Source of the DNA: Lentzea sp. NBRC 105346
GTDB lineage: Bacteria; Actinomycetota; Actinomycetes; Mycobacteriales; Pseudonocardiaceae
DNA: 64,000 nt
Assembly (NCBI RefSeq): GCF_030269605.1
Contig: NZ_BSTQ01000019.1
Coordinates: 62,001 to 126,000, forward strand
Direction of reading: 5' to 3'
Below are positions 32,742-43,700 of this stretch, in pieces; position 1 is the first letter of the stretch, and every line of letters starts with the position of its first letter. A program made the position numbers and the translations under genes. Under the pieces are notes generated by a model. That model was not told the DNA's origin. It saw nothing but the letters and a program-made list of their open reading frames with translations, and did not search any database.

Positions 32742-35700
32742 GTGAGACGCGCCGCGCCGGCGCATGCCTTTGGCGTGCGTACATTTCTGACCATCGTCGC
32801 CCTGGCGGCGGGGATGCTCGTTCCACCGTCCGCGGTCGCCGAGCCCGCGTGCACCGAGGCGCAGGACAGCGCACCGGCCGCCATCGAGATGGCGAAGCGG
32901 TGCGGCAAACGCGTCGAGATCACCACTCTGCGTTCGGAGAACTCGCAGACGTTCGCGAAACCCGTTGGCGGCTACACCACCGAGCGCTCCGTCGAGCCGC
33001 GCTGGGCCCGCAAGCCGGACGGCACGTGGGCCGCGATCGACACGACGCTCCGTAGCGCGAACGGTGTTGTGGCGCCCCAAGCTTCGGCGCTTCCCGTGGA
33101 GTTCTCGGCTGGTGGCACGGGCCCCGCCGCACGTCTGCGTGACGGCGACCGCGAACTCGCGATCACCTGGCCGCTCGGCGCACTGCCGAAGCCGACACTG
33201 TCCGGTTCGGACGCGACGTACCCCGAGGTGCTGCCCGGTGTCGACCTGAAGCTCACCGCGTCCGCGCTCGGCTTCTCCGAGATCCTGATCGTGAAGACCC
33301 GCGAGGCGGCGAAGAACACGAAGCTGGCGACCGTGAAGTTCGGCTTCACCACGAAGAACGTGGCGGCCGCGACGACCGGTACGGGCGGTGTCGAGGCCAA
33401 GGACGCCCAGGGCAAGGTCGTCTTCAGTTCCCCGACTCCGCTCATGTGGGACTCGACGCCGGCGTCGGCGGCCGGGTCGATGTCCGTGCAGTCCACGACG
33501 ACGCCCACGCGACCGGTCGCGATGCCGGTCAGCGTGACGAGCAGCGAACTGTCCGTCACCCCGGACGCGGCGATGATGGCAGACGCGGCGACGCAGTTCC
33601 CGATCTACATCGACCCATCGTGGACCGGCAGGCTGTGGAACAGCGGCTGGACCTTGGTGACCAGCAAGTCGGGCATGGCCAACACGGCGTTCTGGCAGGG
33701 CGGCGGGTTCCTGCAGAACGCCGGCAACCAGGGGAACGCTGGCACCGGCCTGGTCTGCGACAACCCCGACATCTACGGCAACTGCGGCTCGAGCCCGCTG
33801 TACAACGTCCGGTCGTACTTCCAGCTGGACCTGACCGGCGTCAAGGGCAAGGTCATCAACGGCGCCTCGCTGCGCATCCAGCAGCAGTGGGCGTGGACTT
33901 GCAACGGCGGTGGCTCGGACGCCGTGGTGCGAGTCAGCGGCAACATCAGCGGTGCCACGACCTGGAACAACCAGCCCAACTGGTGGGGTGACGGCTACTG
34001 GGCGTCGGCGCCGGCCAATCACAAATACGGCGCGTCCAACGGGTGCCTCGGAACCGGCGACGTCGAGTTCAACGTGACCGACATGGTCCGGCACGGGGCG
34101 ACCGACCAGTGGGACGCGCTCACCGTGGTGTTGCACGTCTGGAACGAGGGCACGGTCAACCAGTGGAAGCGCTTCAACGCCTCCACACCGGTGCTTGCCA
34201 TCGACTACAACACCCCGCCGGGCCAGCCCGCCGACCTGACCGCCGACGCCAAGGCGTGCGCGACCGGCGCGAACCGGCCCTTCGTGCCCACCGCGACCCC
34301 GACGCTGCGCGCCCGTGTCAGCGACCCCGACGGCGACTCCCTGACCGCCCGGTTCGAGTGGGCGCGGCTGCGCGAGGACGGCACCTACACGCCGGTCGCC
34401 GAGACGAGGGACCAGACCAGCGTGAGCAGTGGCGCCGAAGGGCAGGTGACGCTGCCGTCCGGCGTGCTGGACCACTCCGAGACCATCGTCGGAACCGGCA
34501 AATGGGACAACGACTCCTACCCGGACGTCATAGCGCGCGACAGCGGTGGCTACCTGTACCTGTTCCCAGGTGATGGCACCAAGCTGGGCAACCGTATCCT
34601 GATCGGCACGGGCTGGAACGGCGTCACCATCGCCGGCGTCGCGGACTGGGACGGCGACGGCAAGCGCGACATCCTCGCCCGCATCGACTCCAGCGGTGAG
34701 CTGTACGTGTACCCCGGCGAAGGCACCCGCGCGCCGTCGAACCAGCAGCGCGCGTTGATCGGCACCGGTTTCGGCACCTACGCGTTCGCCGGCGTCGCCG
34801 ACTTCGACAAGGACGGCAAGTCCGACCTGATCGCCCGCGACGGCGCCGGAACCCTTTGGCTCTACCCAGGCGAGAACAAGCGCTCGCCGTCCAGTCAGGC
34901 CCGTGCCCAGATCGGGGCCGGCTTCGGCGCCTACACCTTCCACGGCGTCATCGACCGCACCGGTGACGGCGCACCGGACATCGTCGCCGAATACGGCGAC
35001 ACCCTATGGCTGTATCTCGGCAGCGGCACGCGGGCTCCGTACGGCGGCACCCCGTACCGCTACGACATCGGCTCGGGCTGGACTGGCGCTGTCGGATTGA
35101 TGACCCCGGACTTCAACGGCGATGGTGCGGTCGACATGGTCGCCCAGCGGCCGGGCCAGGCGAACTGGTTGCTGTACCCCGGTGTTGTCGGCACCGGCTA
35201 CGGCGGCAACCCGTCGACGGTCGCGTCGGTCGGTCTGACCGAGGGCACCTATGCCTACCGCGCGACGGCGGGCGACTGGCAGCCGCTCTGGGGTCTCACG
35301 TCCGGCTGGTGCGAGTTCACGGTCGACGTCACCGCTCCCGCCGCACCCATCGTGTCGGCGACTGTCTACAAGTCACCCGACTGCATCCAAACGGCGTGCG
35401 GTTCGCTCGGCGTCGCTGACACGTTCACGTTCTCCAGCACGGCGACCGACGTGGTGAAGTATCGGTGGGGCTTCACCGATCCGCCGTCAATGACGGTGCC
35501 CGCAGGTACACCGGTTCGATGGACTCCGCCGACGACCGGTTTCAAGACGCTCTACGTCGAAGCCGTGGATCGCGCAGGCATCAGCAGCTCCCGAATCAGC
35601 TATCAGTTCAACGTCGCGAGTCCGACGCTTCCGGTCGGACAGTGGATGAACGACTACGACCCGTCGGCCGACACCAGCGGGAACGGACACGATCTCGCCC

Positions 35701-37676
35701 TGAACGCGGCCGAGCCCGGTTATCCCAGCCGGGTCCTCGGCGGGCTGCCCGCGGTCGACTTCAACGGCAGCACCGCGAGCAGGGCGACCACCACCAAGGT
35801 CCTTGACACCGGCCGTGGCTTCTCGGTCTCGGCCTGGGTACGCCTGTCCGGTGACACGGTCGACCGGACGGTGGTGAGCCAGCAGGGCAGTATCACGTCG
35901 GCGTTCCGGCTGGGCTACAACGCCGCTCAACGCAGGTGGGTCTTTGCTCTGGCCGAGTCCGACGTGACCAACGCCGCGCAGCGGTCTGCAGTATCGGACG
36001 CACAGGTGACGCCGGGCGTGTGGACTCACCTGACCGGTACTTACGAGACGGCCAACCGCGAGGTTCGGCTCTACGTCGACGGTGCGCTTCAGCAGGCCGT
36101 GGGCGTGGTCACCAGCGGTTTCGATGCCGCCGGTGAGCTCTGGGTCGGTGGCAGATGGCACAACGGCGCGACCGTCGAGCCCTGGCTCGGCCAGGTGATC
36201 GATGTGAGTGCGTGGAACCGTGCGATCACGCCCGAGGAGGTGGCCGCGCTCGTGCCCGCGGCCGAGGTCGGTGCATGGAAGTTCAACGAGAACCAGGGCT
36301 CCACGGCACACGATTCCGGGCAGTTCGCGCACGACCTGACCCTGACGCTGGCTCAGGGAGCGAGCTGGGGACAAGGTCTGAACGGGACTGGCAGCGGTCT
36401 GCACCTGAACGGCACCGGATCGGCCAACAGCAGTGAGGCTGTGCTTAACACAGATCAGTCGTTCACCATCGACGTGTGGGCGCTCCTCGCTGAGGCCGGT
36501 GCCCAGCGCACGATCGTCGTGCAGCGCGGACCATCGGGAGTGGATCCGTTCGCACTCAAGTACGACGGCACCAAGTGGGTCGCCGAGATGCCCAACGCAT
36601 CGGAGAATCCGACGACCTGGTGGCGTGTGTCATCGACGGCTGCGGCGCCGGTGAACGACTGGACCCGTTTGACGGTGACCTATGACGCCGCGGCTCGCAC
36701 CCTCCGCCTATGGACCGATGGCGTGTTGCAGGGCACCGCGACCGGAGTCGTGGGATGGAACTCGAGCGGTGTGCTCTCGGTCGGCCGCGGCAGTGCCGGG
36801 GCGTACTGGTACGGCGACATCGATGAGCTGAAGGTCTTCCAAGGATTGCTGGCCCCGACGACGCTGAACGCCGCGCCGCGGACCGGTGCGTCGGTGTCCG
36901 GCGACGCCAAGTCCGAGATCATCTCAGTCGACGCGGATGGCAGCGTCAGGGCGTTCCTCAACGTCGATGGGACCTACCCGAATCCCGCACAGACCATCGG
37001 CGCAGGTTGGACCGCGGAACGCACCTGGTTCGCCGACATCGACGGCGATGGCAAGACGGAGATCATCACCCTGGATCCGGACTCCACAATTCGCGCCTTC
37101 AAGAACCTCAACGGCATGAACGGCTTCCCCTTCGGCGGTGCGGTCACGATCGGCAAGGCGACTTCAACGGATCCGAGCAGGTTGCGCTTCGCGGACGTCG
37201 ACGGCGACGGCCGCGCGGATCGCGTCTCGATCGACGCGGACGGTCGGGTGCGGGTCTACCGGAACCTGTTCGGGCTGAACGGGTTGGGGCAGTCGACAGC
37301 CTTCGCAAGCTCGCCCGTCGAGGTGAAGGTGACAGCGGCGACTCCGGACCGGATCCGGCTCGCCGACATCGACGGTGACCACAGGGCCGAGTTCATCACG
37401 ATCAACGACGACAAGACCGTCTACGGCTACCGCAACACCGCCGGCCTCGGGTACGGCACCTACGACAGCTACCAGGAGATCGGTTCCGGCTGGACCGCGG
37501 ACCGCACCCGGTTCGGTGACATCAACGGCGACGGTCGCGCTGAGATCATCGGCCTGCTCGCCGACGGCACGGTCTGGTCGTACCCGAACTTGAACGGTCT
37601 CAACGGTTTCCCGTATGGAGACGGTGTCCAGATCGGCTCTGGGTGGAACGAACCCGCACGGGTCTTCTTCGGCTGA
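32742..37676 (+). CDS. Secreted FG-GAP/LamG/CBM96-like giant protein 2
   Basis: A 1644-residue exoprotein. In order: signal peptide (about 1-33), an N-terminal region like those preceding RHS proteins (about 40-280, with TERSVEPRWARKPDGTW), a DNRLRE/CBM96-like domain (about 290-486; PSWTGRLW, WNNQPNWWGDGYW), an FG-GAP propeller (about 580-813), an Ig-like module (853-960), two LamG domains (966-1163 and 1173-1370) and a second FG-GAP propeller (1386-1644) with DIDGDGKTEIITLD-type repeats. GTG 32742 sits just before the signal peptide after a G-rich ribosome-binding site. Its middle is paralogous to the protein at 29513. The stop is 30 bp before the RHS gene, so the two are probably cotranscribed. 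Confidence 0.88.
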   Translation: MRRAAPAHAFGVRTFLTIVALAAGMLVPPSAVAEPACTEAQDSAPAAIEMAKRCGKRVEITTLRSENSQTFAKPVGGYTTERSVEPRWARKPDGTWAAIDTTLRSANGVVAPQASALPVEFSAGGTGPAARLRDGDRELAITWPLGALPKPTLSGSDATYPEVLPGVDLKLTASALGFSEILIVKTREAAKNTKLATVKFGFTTKNVAAATTGTGGVEAKDAQGKVVFSSPTPLMWDSTPASAAGSMSVQSTTTPTRPVAMPVSVTSSELSVTPDAAMMADAATQFPIYIDPSWTGRLWNSGWTLVTSKSGMANTAFWQGGGFLQNAGNQGNAGTGLVCDNPDIYGNCGSSPLYNVRSYFQLDLTGVKGKVINGASLRIQQQWAWTCNGGGSDAVVRVSGNISGATTWNNQPNWWGDGYWASAPANHKYGASNGCLGTGDVEFNVTDMVRHGATDQWDALTVVLHVWNEGTVNQWKRFNASTPVLAIDYNTPPGQPADLTADAKACATGANRPFVPTATPTLRARVSDPDGDSLTARFEWARLREDGTYTPVAETRDQTSVSSGAEGQVTLPSGVLDHSETIVGTGKWDNDSYPDVIARDSGGYLYLFPGDGTKLGNRILIGTGWNGVTIAGVADWDGDGKRDILARIDSSGELYVYPGEGTRAPSNQQRALIGTGFGTYAFAGVADFDKDGKSDLIARDGAGTLWLYPGENKRSPSSQARAQIGAGFGAYTFHGVIDRTGDGAPDIVAEYGDTLWLYLGSGTRAPYGGTPYRYDIGSGWTGAVGLMTPDFNGDGAVDMVAQRPGQANWLLYPGVVGTGYGGNPSTVASVGLTEGTYAYRATAGDWQPLWGLTSGWCEFTVDVTAPAAPIVSATVYKSPDCIQTACGSLGVADTFTFSSTATDVVKYRWGFTDPPSMTVPAGTPVRWTPPTTGFKTLYVEAVDRAGISSSRISYQFNVASPTLPVGQWMNDYDPSADTSGNGHDLALNAAEPGYPSRVLGGLPAVDFNGSTASRATTTKVLDTGRGFSVSAWVRLSGDTVDRTVVSQQGSITSAFRLGYNAAQRRWVFALAESDVTNAAQRSAVSDAQVTPGVWTHLTGTYETANREVRLYVDGALQQAVGVVTSGFDAAGELWVGGRWHNGATVEPWLGQVIDVSAWNRAITPEEVAALVPAAEVGAWKFNENQGSTAHDSGQFAHDLTLTLAQGASWGQGLNGTGSGLHLNGTGSANSSEAVLNTDQSFTIDVWALLAEAGAQRTIVVQRGPSGVDPFALKYDGTKWVAEMPNASENPTTWWRVSSTAAAPVNDWTRLTVTYDAAARTLRLWTDGVLQGTATGVVGWNSSGVLSVGRGSAGAYWYGDIDELKVFQGLLAPTTLNAAPRTGASVSGDAKSEIISVDADGSVRAFLNVDGTYPNPAQTIGAGWTAERTWFADIDGDGKTEIITLDPDSTIRAFKNLNGMNGFPFGGAVTIGKATSTDPSRLRFADVDGDGRADRVSIDADGRVRVYRNLFGLNGLGQSTAFASSPVEVKVTAATPDRIRLADIDGDHRAEFITINDDKTVYGYRNTAGLGYGTYDSYQEIGSGWTADRTRFGDINGDGRAEIIGLLADGTVWSYPNLNGLNGFPYGDGVQIGSGWNEPARVFFG

Positions 37677-37706
37677 TCGGTCAATCCGCAGAACTGGAGT
37701 TGTGCA

Positions 37707-40700
37707 ATGTCTACTGCCCTTTCCAAGCGTGGAGTGACCGTCGCCCTGGTGGTCTCACTCGCGGCGACGATGGTGGCGGGAACGCCCGCGCTCGCCGCAC
37801 CGTTCGAGCATCCGAAGCCGCAGAAGGAACGCATCGTTCACGGCGAGAGCCTCACGCCGGGTAAAGCGGAGGAGAAGCGGACCGGTACTCCCTTCAAGGG
37901 TGCTGCGGCCACCTGGCCGAAGGCGCGGGTCACCGAGATTGACCCCGGCGCGGTGAGAACCAGTCGAACACCGGAGTTGCCAAGCCCGGTCAAGGTTCTG
38001 AGCACGGACAGACAGGGTCAGAAGATCAAGGTTGAGACGTTCGACCGGGCCAAGAGTCTCGCCACCGGTGTGGACGGCGTCGTCTTCCGAGTCTCGGGTG
38101 GTAAGGCCAAGATCAGCGTGGACTACTCGTCCTTCCGCTGGGCCTATGGCGGCGACTGGGCGGCGCGCCTGCGCCTGGTGAAGCTGCCCGAATGTGCTCT
38201 GTCCACACCGGACAGAGCCGACTGCAAGGGCACTGTGGTGCCCTCGACGAACAACGTGGCGAAGGGAACGATCACGCCCGCCGAGGCGACGTCCGCGGAC
38301 GGGGCGTTGATGGCGTTGTCGGCAGGCACCTCGAGTGGCTCGGGTTCCTACACCGCGACCAGCCTCTCACCGTCGGCGACGTGGTCGGCCGGGAGCAACA
38401 CCGGTGGGTTCACCTGGAACTACGACCTCCGTACGCCGCCGGGGCTGAACGGGCCGGCCCCCAAGCTCTCGCTTGGCTACTCCTCAGCGAGCGTCGACGG
38501 TCAGATGGCGGCGTCGAACAACCAGCCGTCCTGGGTCGGTGAGGGATTCCAGCTCGGCGCCAGCTTCATCGAGCGTCGCTACAAGCCGTGCGCGGACGAC
38601 ATGGTCAACGGTGCGACGAACACGGTGAAGACCGGTGACCAGTGCTGGGCGACGGAGAATGCGTCGCTGGCGATGGACGCCCATGCCGGTGAGCTGATCA
38701 AGGACGCTGGCAACCCGAACCGCTGGCACCTGCGCAGCGACGATGGCACCTTCGTTGAGCGACGCACCGGCGGCGGCGTCACCAATGGCGCCAAGGACAA
38801 CGAGCACTGGGTCGTCACCACGACCGACGGCACGCAGTACTGGTTCGGTCGCAGTGGCCAGTCGACGCTGACCGTTCCGGTCGCGGGCAACCATTCCGGG
38901 GAGCCGTGCGCGGCCGCGACGTTCAAGGACTCGTTCTGCACCCAGGCATACAGGTGGAACCTCGAGTACGTCGTTGATCTTCACGGCAACACGATGACGT
39001 ACACCTACGAGAAGGAAACCAACAAGTACGCCAAGAACCTGACCGACACGGATGTTGTGTCGTACGACCGTGCGTCGCAGCTGAAGCAGATCGACTACGG
39101 CACGCGGGTCGATCGGACCGAGACCGCGCCGATGCAGGTCCTGTTCGGCACGGCTGATCGCTGCCTGAGCGATTGCGGTGTTCACGACGCGACGCACTGG
39201 AGCGACGTTCCGTGGGACCAGGCATGCGACACCAGTCCGTGCCGCAACTTCGCCCCTACCTTCTGGACCACGAAGAGGCTCGCCACCGTCACCACGAAGG
39301 TCGGCGGCAACCCAGTCGAGAAGTGGACCTTCACGCACTCCTTCCCCGATCCCGGTGACGGCACCCGCGCCGGCCTCTGGCTTGACCGGATCTCCCATGA
39401 GGGCCTGGTCGGTCAGTCGACGACCGTGCCGGACATCACGTTCTCCGGTGTGCAGCTGAGCAACCGCGTGGATACCTATTCCGATCAGTACGCGGCAATG
39501 AAGTGGTGGCGTCTCGCAACCATCTCCACGGAGACCGGTGGACGTATCAATGTCAACTACTCCGCCCCGGACTGCGTGCCCGGCTCGCGGATGCCGAACC
39601 CCAATGCCTTGCAGGACAACAATCTGCGGTGCTACCCGGTCCGATGGACGCCAGAAGGCCACCAGGATCCGATCCTCGACTACTTCCACAAGTACGTCGT
39701 CACGGACGTGACCGAGGAAGACCTCACGGGTCGTGCGCCGCACGTCCTCACGAAGTACGACTATGTCGGCGATCCGGCATGGCACTACACGGACGATGAC
39801 GGCTTCATCAAGGAGGAGTACAAGACCTGGTCCGTCTGGCGCGGCTACGAGAAGGTCAGGACGACTAAGGGCGATCCCGGTGAGCAGACGCTGACCGAGA
39901 CTCGGTTCTTCCGCGGCATGCACGGCGACAAGCTGCCCTCGGGGACCCGAGACGTGGTGCTACCCGCGATCGCGACAGGTTCCGTTCCCGAGGCCGCAGA
40001 CGAGGACGCCTTCGCGGGAATGACGCGTGAGGAGATCGTCTACAACGGCCCCGGTGGGGCAGAGGTCTCCGCGACGGTCAACGAGCCGTGGCAGTCGCCG
40101 CCGACGGCGAGCCGGACGATCAACGGCTTCACAGTGCACGCGCGTCACGCCAACACCTCGGCCAAACACACCCGCACCACGCTCGACGGTGGCCGCGGCG
40201 TCCGAACCACGACCAGCACCAAGGTGTTCGACGACGTCTACGGCATGGCTGTCCGCGCCGAAGATCGCGGAGACGACGCAGTCGCGGGTGACGAGAAGTG
40301 TGTGCTCACCGACTACGCCCGGAACACCAGTGCCTGGCTGGTCAGCGCTGTCTCACGCAGCCGCAGGTTCGTGACGGATTGCACGAAGGCGATGCTTCCC
40401 CGCGACCAGGACGTCGCGGGCGACGACCGGATGTACTTCGACGGCCAAGCGTTCGGCGTGGCGCCCACGAAGGGTGACGTGACCACGCAGGAGACTCTGA
40501 AGTCGGTCAACAACGGCGTGCGGGCCTATATCCCTCAGGCTGTCAGGGAGTTCGACGCATACGGCCGGGTCACCAAACTGACCGATCCCAAGGGCCCCAC
40601 GAGCACGACCTTCACACCAGCAGCTGGTGGTCCAGTGACGCGGACGGCGGTGACCAACGCGCTCGGCTGGACCATTACCTCGGACCTGCAGCCGGCGTGG

Positions 40701-43700
40701 AACGTGCCGCTGTCCGTCACGGACTCGAACCAGAAGCGTACGGACATCAGCTACGACGGGTTCGGTCGCACAACGGCGGTGTGGCTCGACGGGCGTCAGA
40801 CCGAAACCACACCGGCCAGCAAGACGTTCACCTATCTGGTCCGCACGAACGGCCCCGTCACCGTCACCACGAAGACGATCAACCAGGACAACGGTTACGT
40901 CACCTCGTACCAGTTGTTCGACGGTCTGCTCCGGCCCCGGCAGACGCAGACATCGGACGCCGCGGGCGGTCCGAACGCGGTCACGACCGACCAGTACTAC
41001 GACTCGTCCGGTCGCGCGGTACGGACGAACAACCCATACCTGGCGGATGCCGCTCCGGGCACGAACCTGTTCGTGCCCGCGGACACCGTGCCCAGCCAGG
41101 CGGCGGTCACCTTCGACGGCACCGGTCGCCCCGTGGAACAGGTTCTCAAGAAGGACGCCCCACCGACGTCTCCCGGCGGCTCAGTGGTCCAGAGGACGAC
41201 AACGGCCTACGGCGGTGACCGCACCGACGTGACCCCGCCAACCGGCGGCGTCCGCACGTCTACCCTTGTTGACGCGCTCGGTCGCACCTCGGAGCTTCGT
41301 CAGTATCACGCCGGAGCGGCCGCGGGCTCGAGTGACCCGTCGACGTTCGACGCCACCAAGTACACCTATGACCTGCAGGACCGGTTGAGGAAGGTGGCGG
41401 CACCTTCGGGTCACATCTGGGAGTACGACTACGACGTCCGCGGCCGTCAGGTTCGCACCCTTGACCCCGATCGGGGCACGACCACGTCCACCTACGACGA
41501 TGCGGATCAGCTGGAGTCCACAACGGATCAACGAGCTGTGACGCTCGCGTACACGTACGACGCGCTCGGCCGCAAGACGAGCGTGCGCGAAGGCTCGACG
41601 ATCGGGCCGAAGCGCGCCGAGTGGGTCTACGACACCCTGAGCGATGGCACCACGTTGAAGGGCGTGCAGGTCAAGTCGATCCGCTATTCGGGTTCCAACG
41701 CCTACATGACGGAGAACCTGCTCTTCGACGGGCACTATCAGCCGACCGAAACCGTGGTCACGATCCCGGCTGCGGAAACAGGCCTGGCGGGCTCGTACAA
41801 GTACGTCAACACGTACTACGACGACGGAACTCCTCTCACAACGAGAATTCCCGCCGCCGGCGATCTCCCGATGGAGACGCTGGAGTATCACTATGACGGG
41901 CTCGCCAGGCTGCGCTCGGTCAACAGCCTGTACGGGGCAACGGCGGCGACCACTCTGGTCACCGACACCGCGTACACGTCCTTCGGTGAGCTGGCCGGCT
42001 ACACGCTGCGCAATCAGGGCCGCGGCAAGGTCTCCGTCAACCGCGTCTATGACAAGACAACGAGGCGTCTCGACCAGATGGTGACGTCTCGGGACACCGC
42101 GCCCAACGTGCCCGCGGATGTGAGGTACGGCTACGACGACGCCGGCAACGTAACGAAGATCGCGGACGTGGTCAGCGGGGACACGCAGTGTTTCCGTGCG
42201 GATCATCTGCGCCGGATGACCGAGGCGTGGACTCCGTCATCGGGCGACTGCGCGGCTGATCCGACGGTTGCCGGTTTGGGTGGTCCGGCGAAGTACTGGC
42301 AGTCGTTCGGTTACAACGTCGCGGGTGATCGGACGTCGTTGGTCGAGCACGGCACGTCGGCGGGTGACCGGACGACGACGTACACACCTGTCGTCGGCAA
42401 GCACAGTCTGGCGAGTACGTCCACAACGGACAGCACGGGTACGCGAACCGGGTCGTACACCTATGACGAGGTTGGCAATATGCGTACCCGGCCGGTTGCG
42501 GCTGGCACGCAGACGATGACGTGGGATCTCGATGGCCGTGTTGCGACGTCGGTGGATTCGACTGGTACGACGTCGTATCTGTATGACGCAGATGGCAACC
42601 GGTTGATCCGTCGTGACCCGTCGGGCAAGACGTTGTACTTGCCGGGGCAGGAGCTGCGATACAAGACGTCGGGCGCCAAGAATGCCACGCGGTACTACTC
42701 GCACGCGGGCCAGCCGATCGCGGTGCGGACCTCGACGACATTGCAGTGGATGTCGTCGGATCACCACGGTACGGCCGAGCTCACGATCGCTAACACCGAT
42801 CAGACGGTGCGTCAGCGGCGGATGACGCCGTTCGGGGAGCAGCGTGGCGACAGTTCGTGGTTGGCGTTCCTGGACAAGGGGTTTGTTGGCGGGACGCTGG
42901 ACAACACCGGGTTGACGCATCTGGGGGCGCGTGAGTACGAGCCGTCCACGGGTCGGTTCGTGTCGGTGGATCCGATCATGGACCTCAAGGATCCGCAGCA
43001 GATGCACGGGTACATGTACTCGAACAACAACCCGGTGACCTACAGCGATCCGACTGGGTTGGCTTACTGCGACTACAACGTGTGTCAAGGGGATGGGGGG
43101 TATAACCCGAACGGGCCGCAGAACAACCGTGACGGCAAGTGCGTCGTTAACTGTCACAACAAGCACGACAACTACACCAACTACACCCTGGGGAGCGATG
43201 CTCCTGCGGGCTGGTCGCCGCCGACCAAGCCGAAATCGTGCTCGTCGAGCGGCTATCCCGCGTCCACACAGTCCTGCGGTGGCACAGGATATGACGGTTC
43301 GGGGAGTGCCTACCCGGTTTGCAAGAGTTGCCCGAGCTATTCCACGCCCGAGAAGGTTCATTTCATTTTCGATGCCCTTGGCATGCTGCCGTGGGTGGGC
43401 GAGGGTTTCGACGCCATTAACTGTTTTGCATATGGGATCGGCGGGGACTCCGAAAACGCCTCCATGTCTTGTGCTGCCGCGGTGCCGGGCCTCGGTCAGG
43501 CCGTCACTGCTTACAAATGGGTCCAGCACTCTGACGAGATAGTCGACATATTCAAAGCTGGTGGCAAATGCTTCAACAGCTTCAGTGGTGACACCTTGGT
43601 GCTCATGGCCGACGGTTCGACCGAGCGCATCGACGAGATCAAGGTTGGTGACAAGATCGCCAACAGTCAGCCGGAGAGCGACAAGATCGAGTCTCATGAG

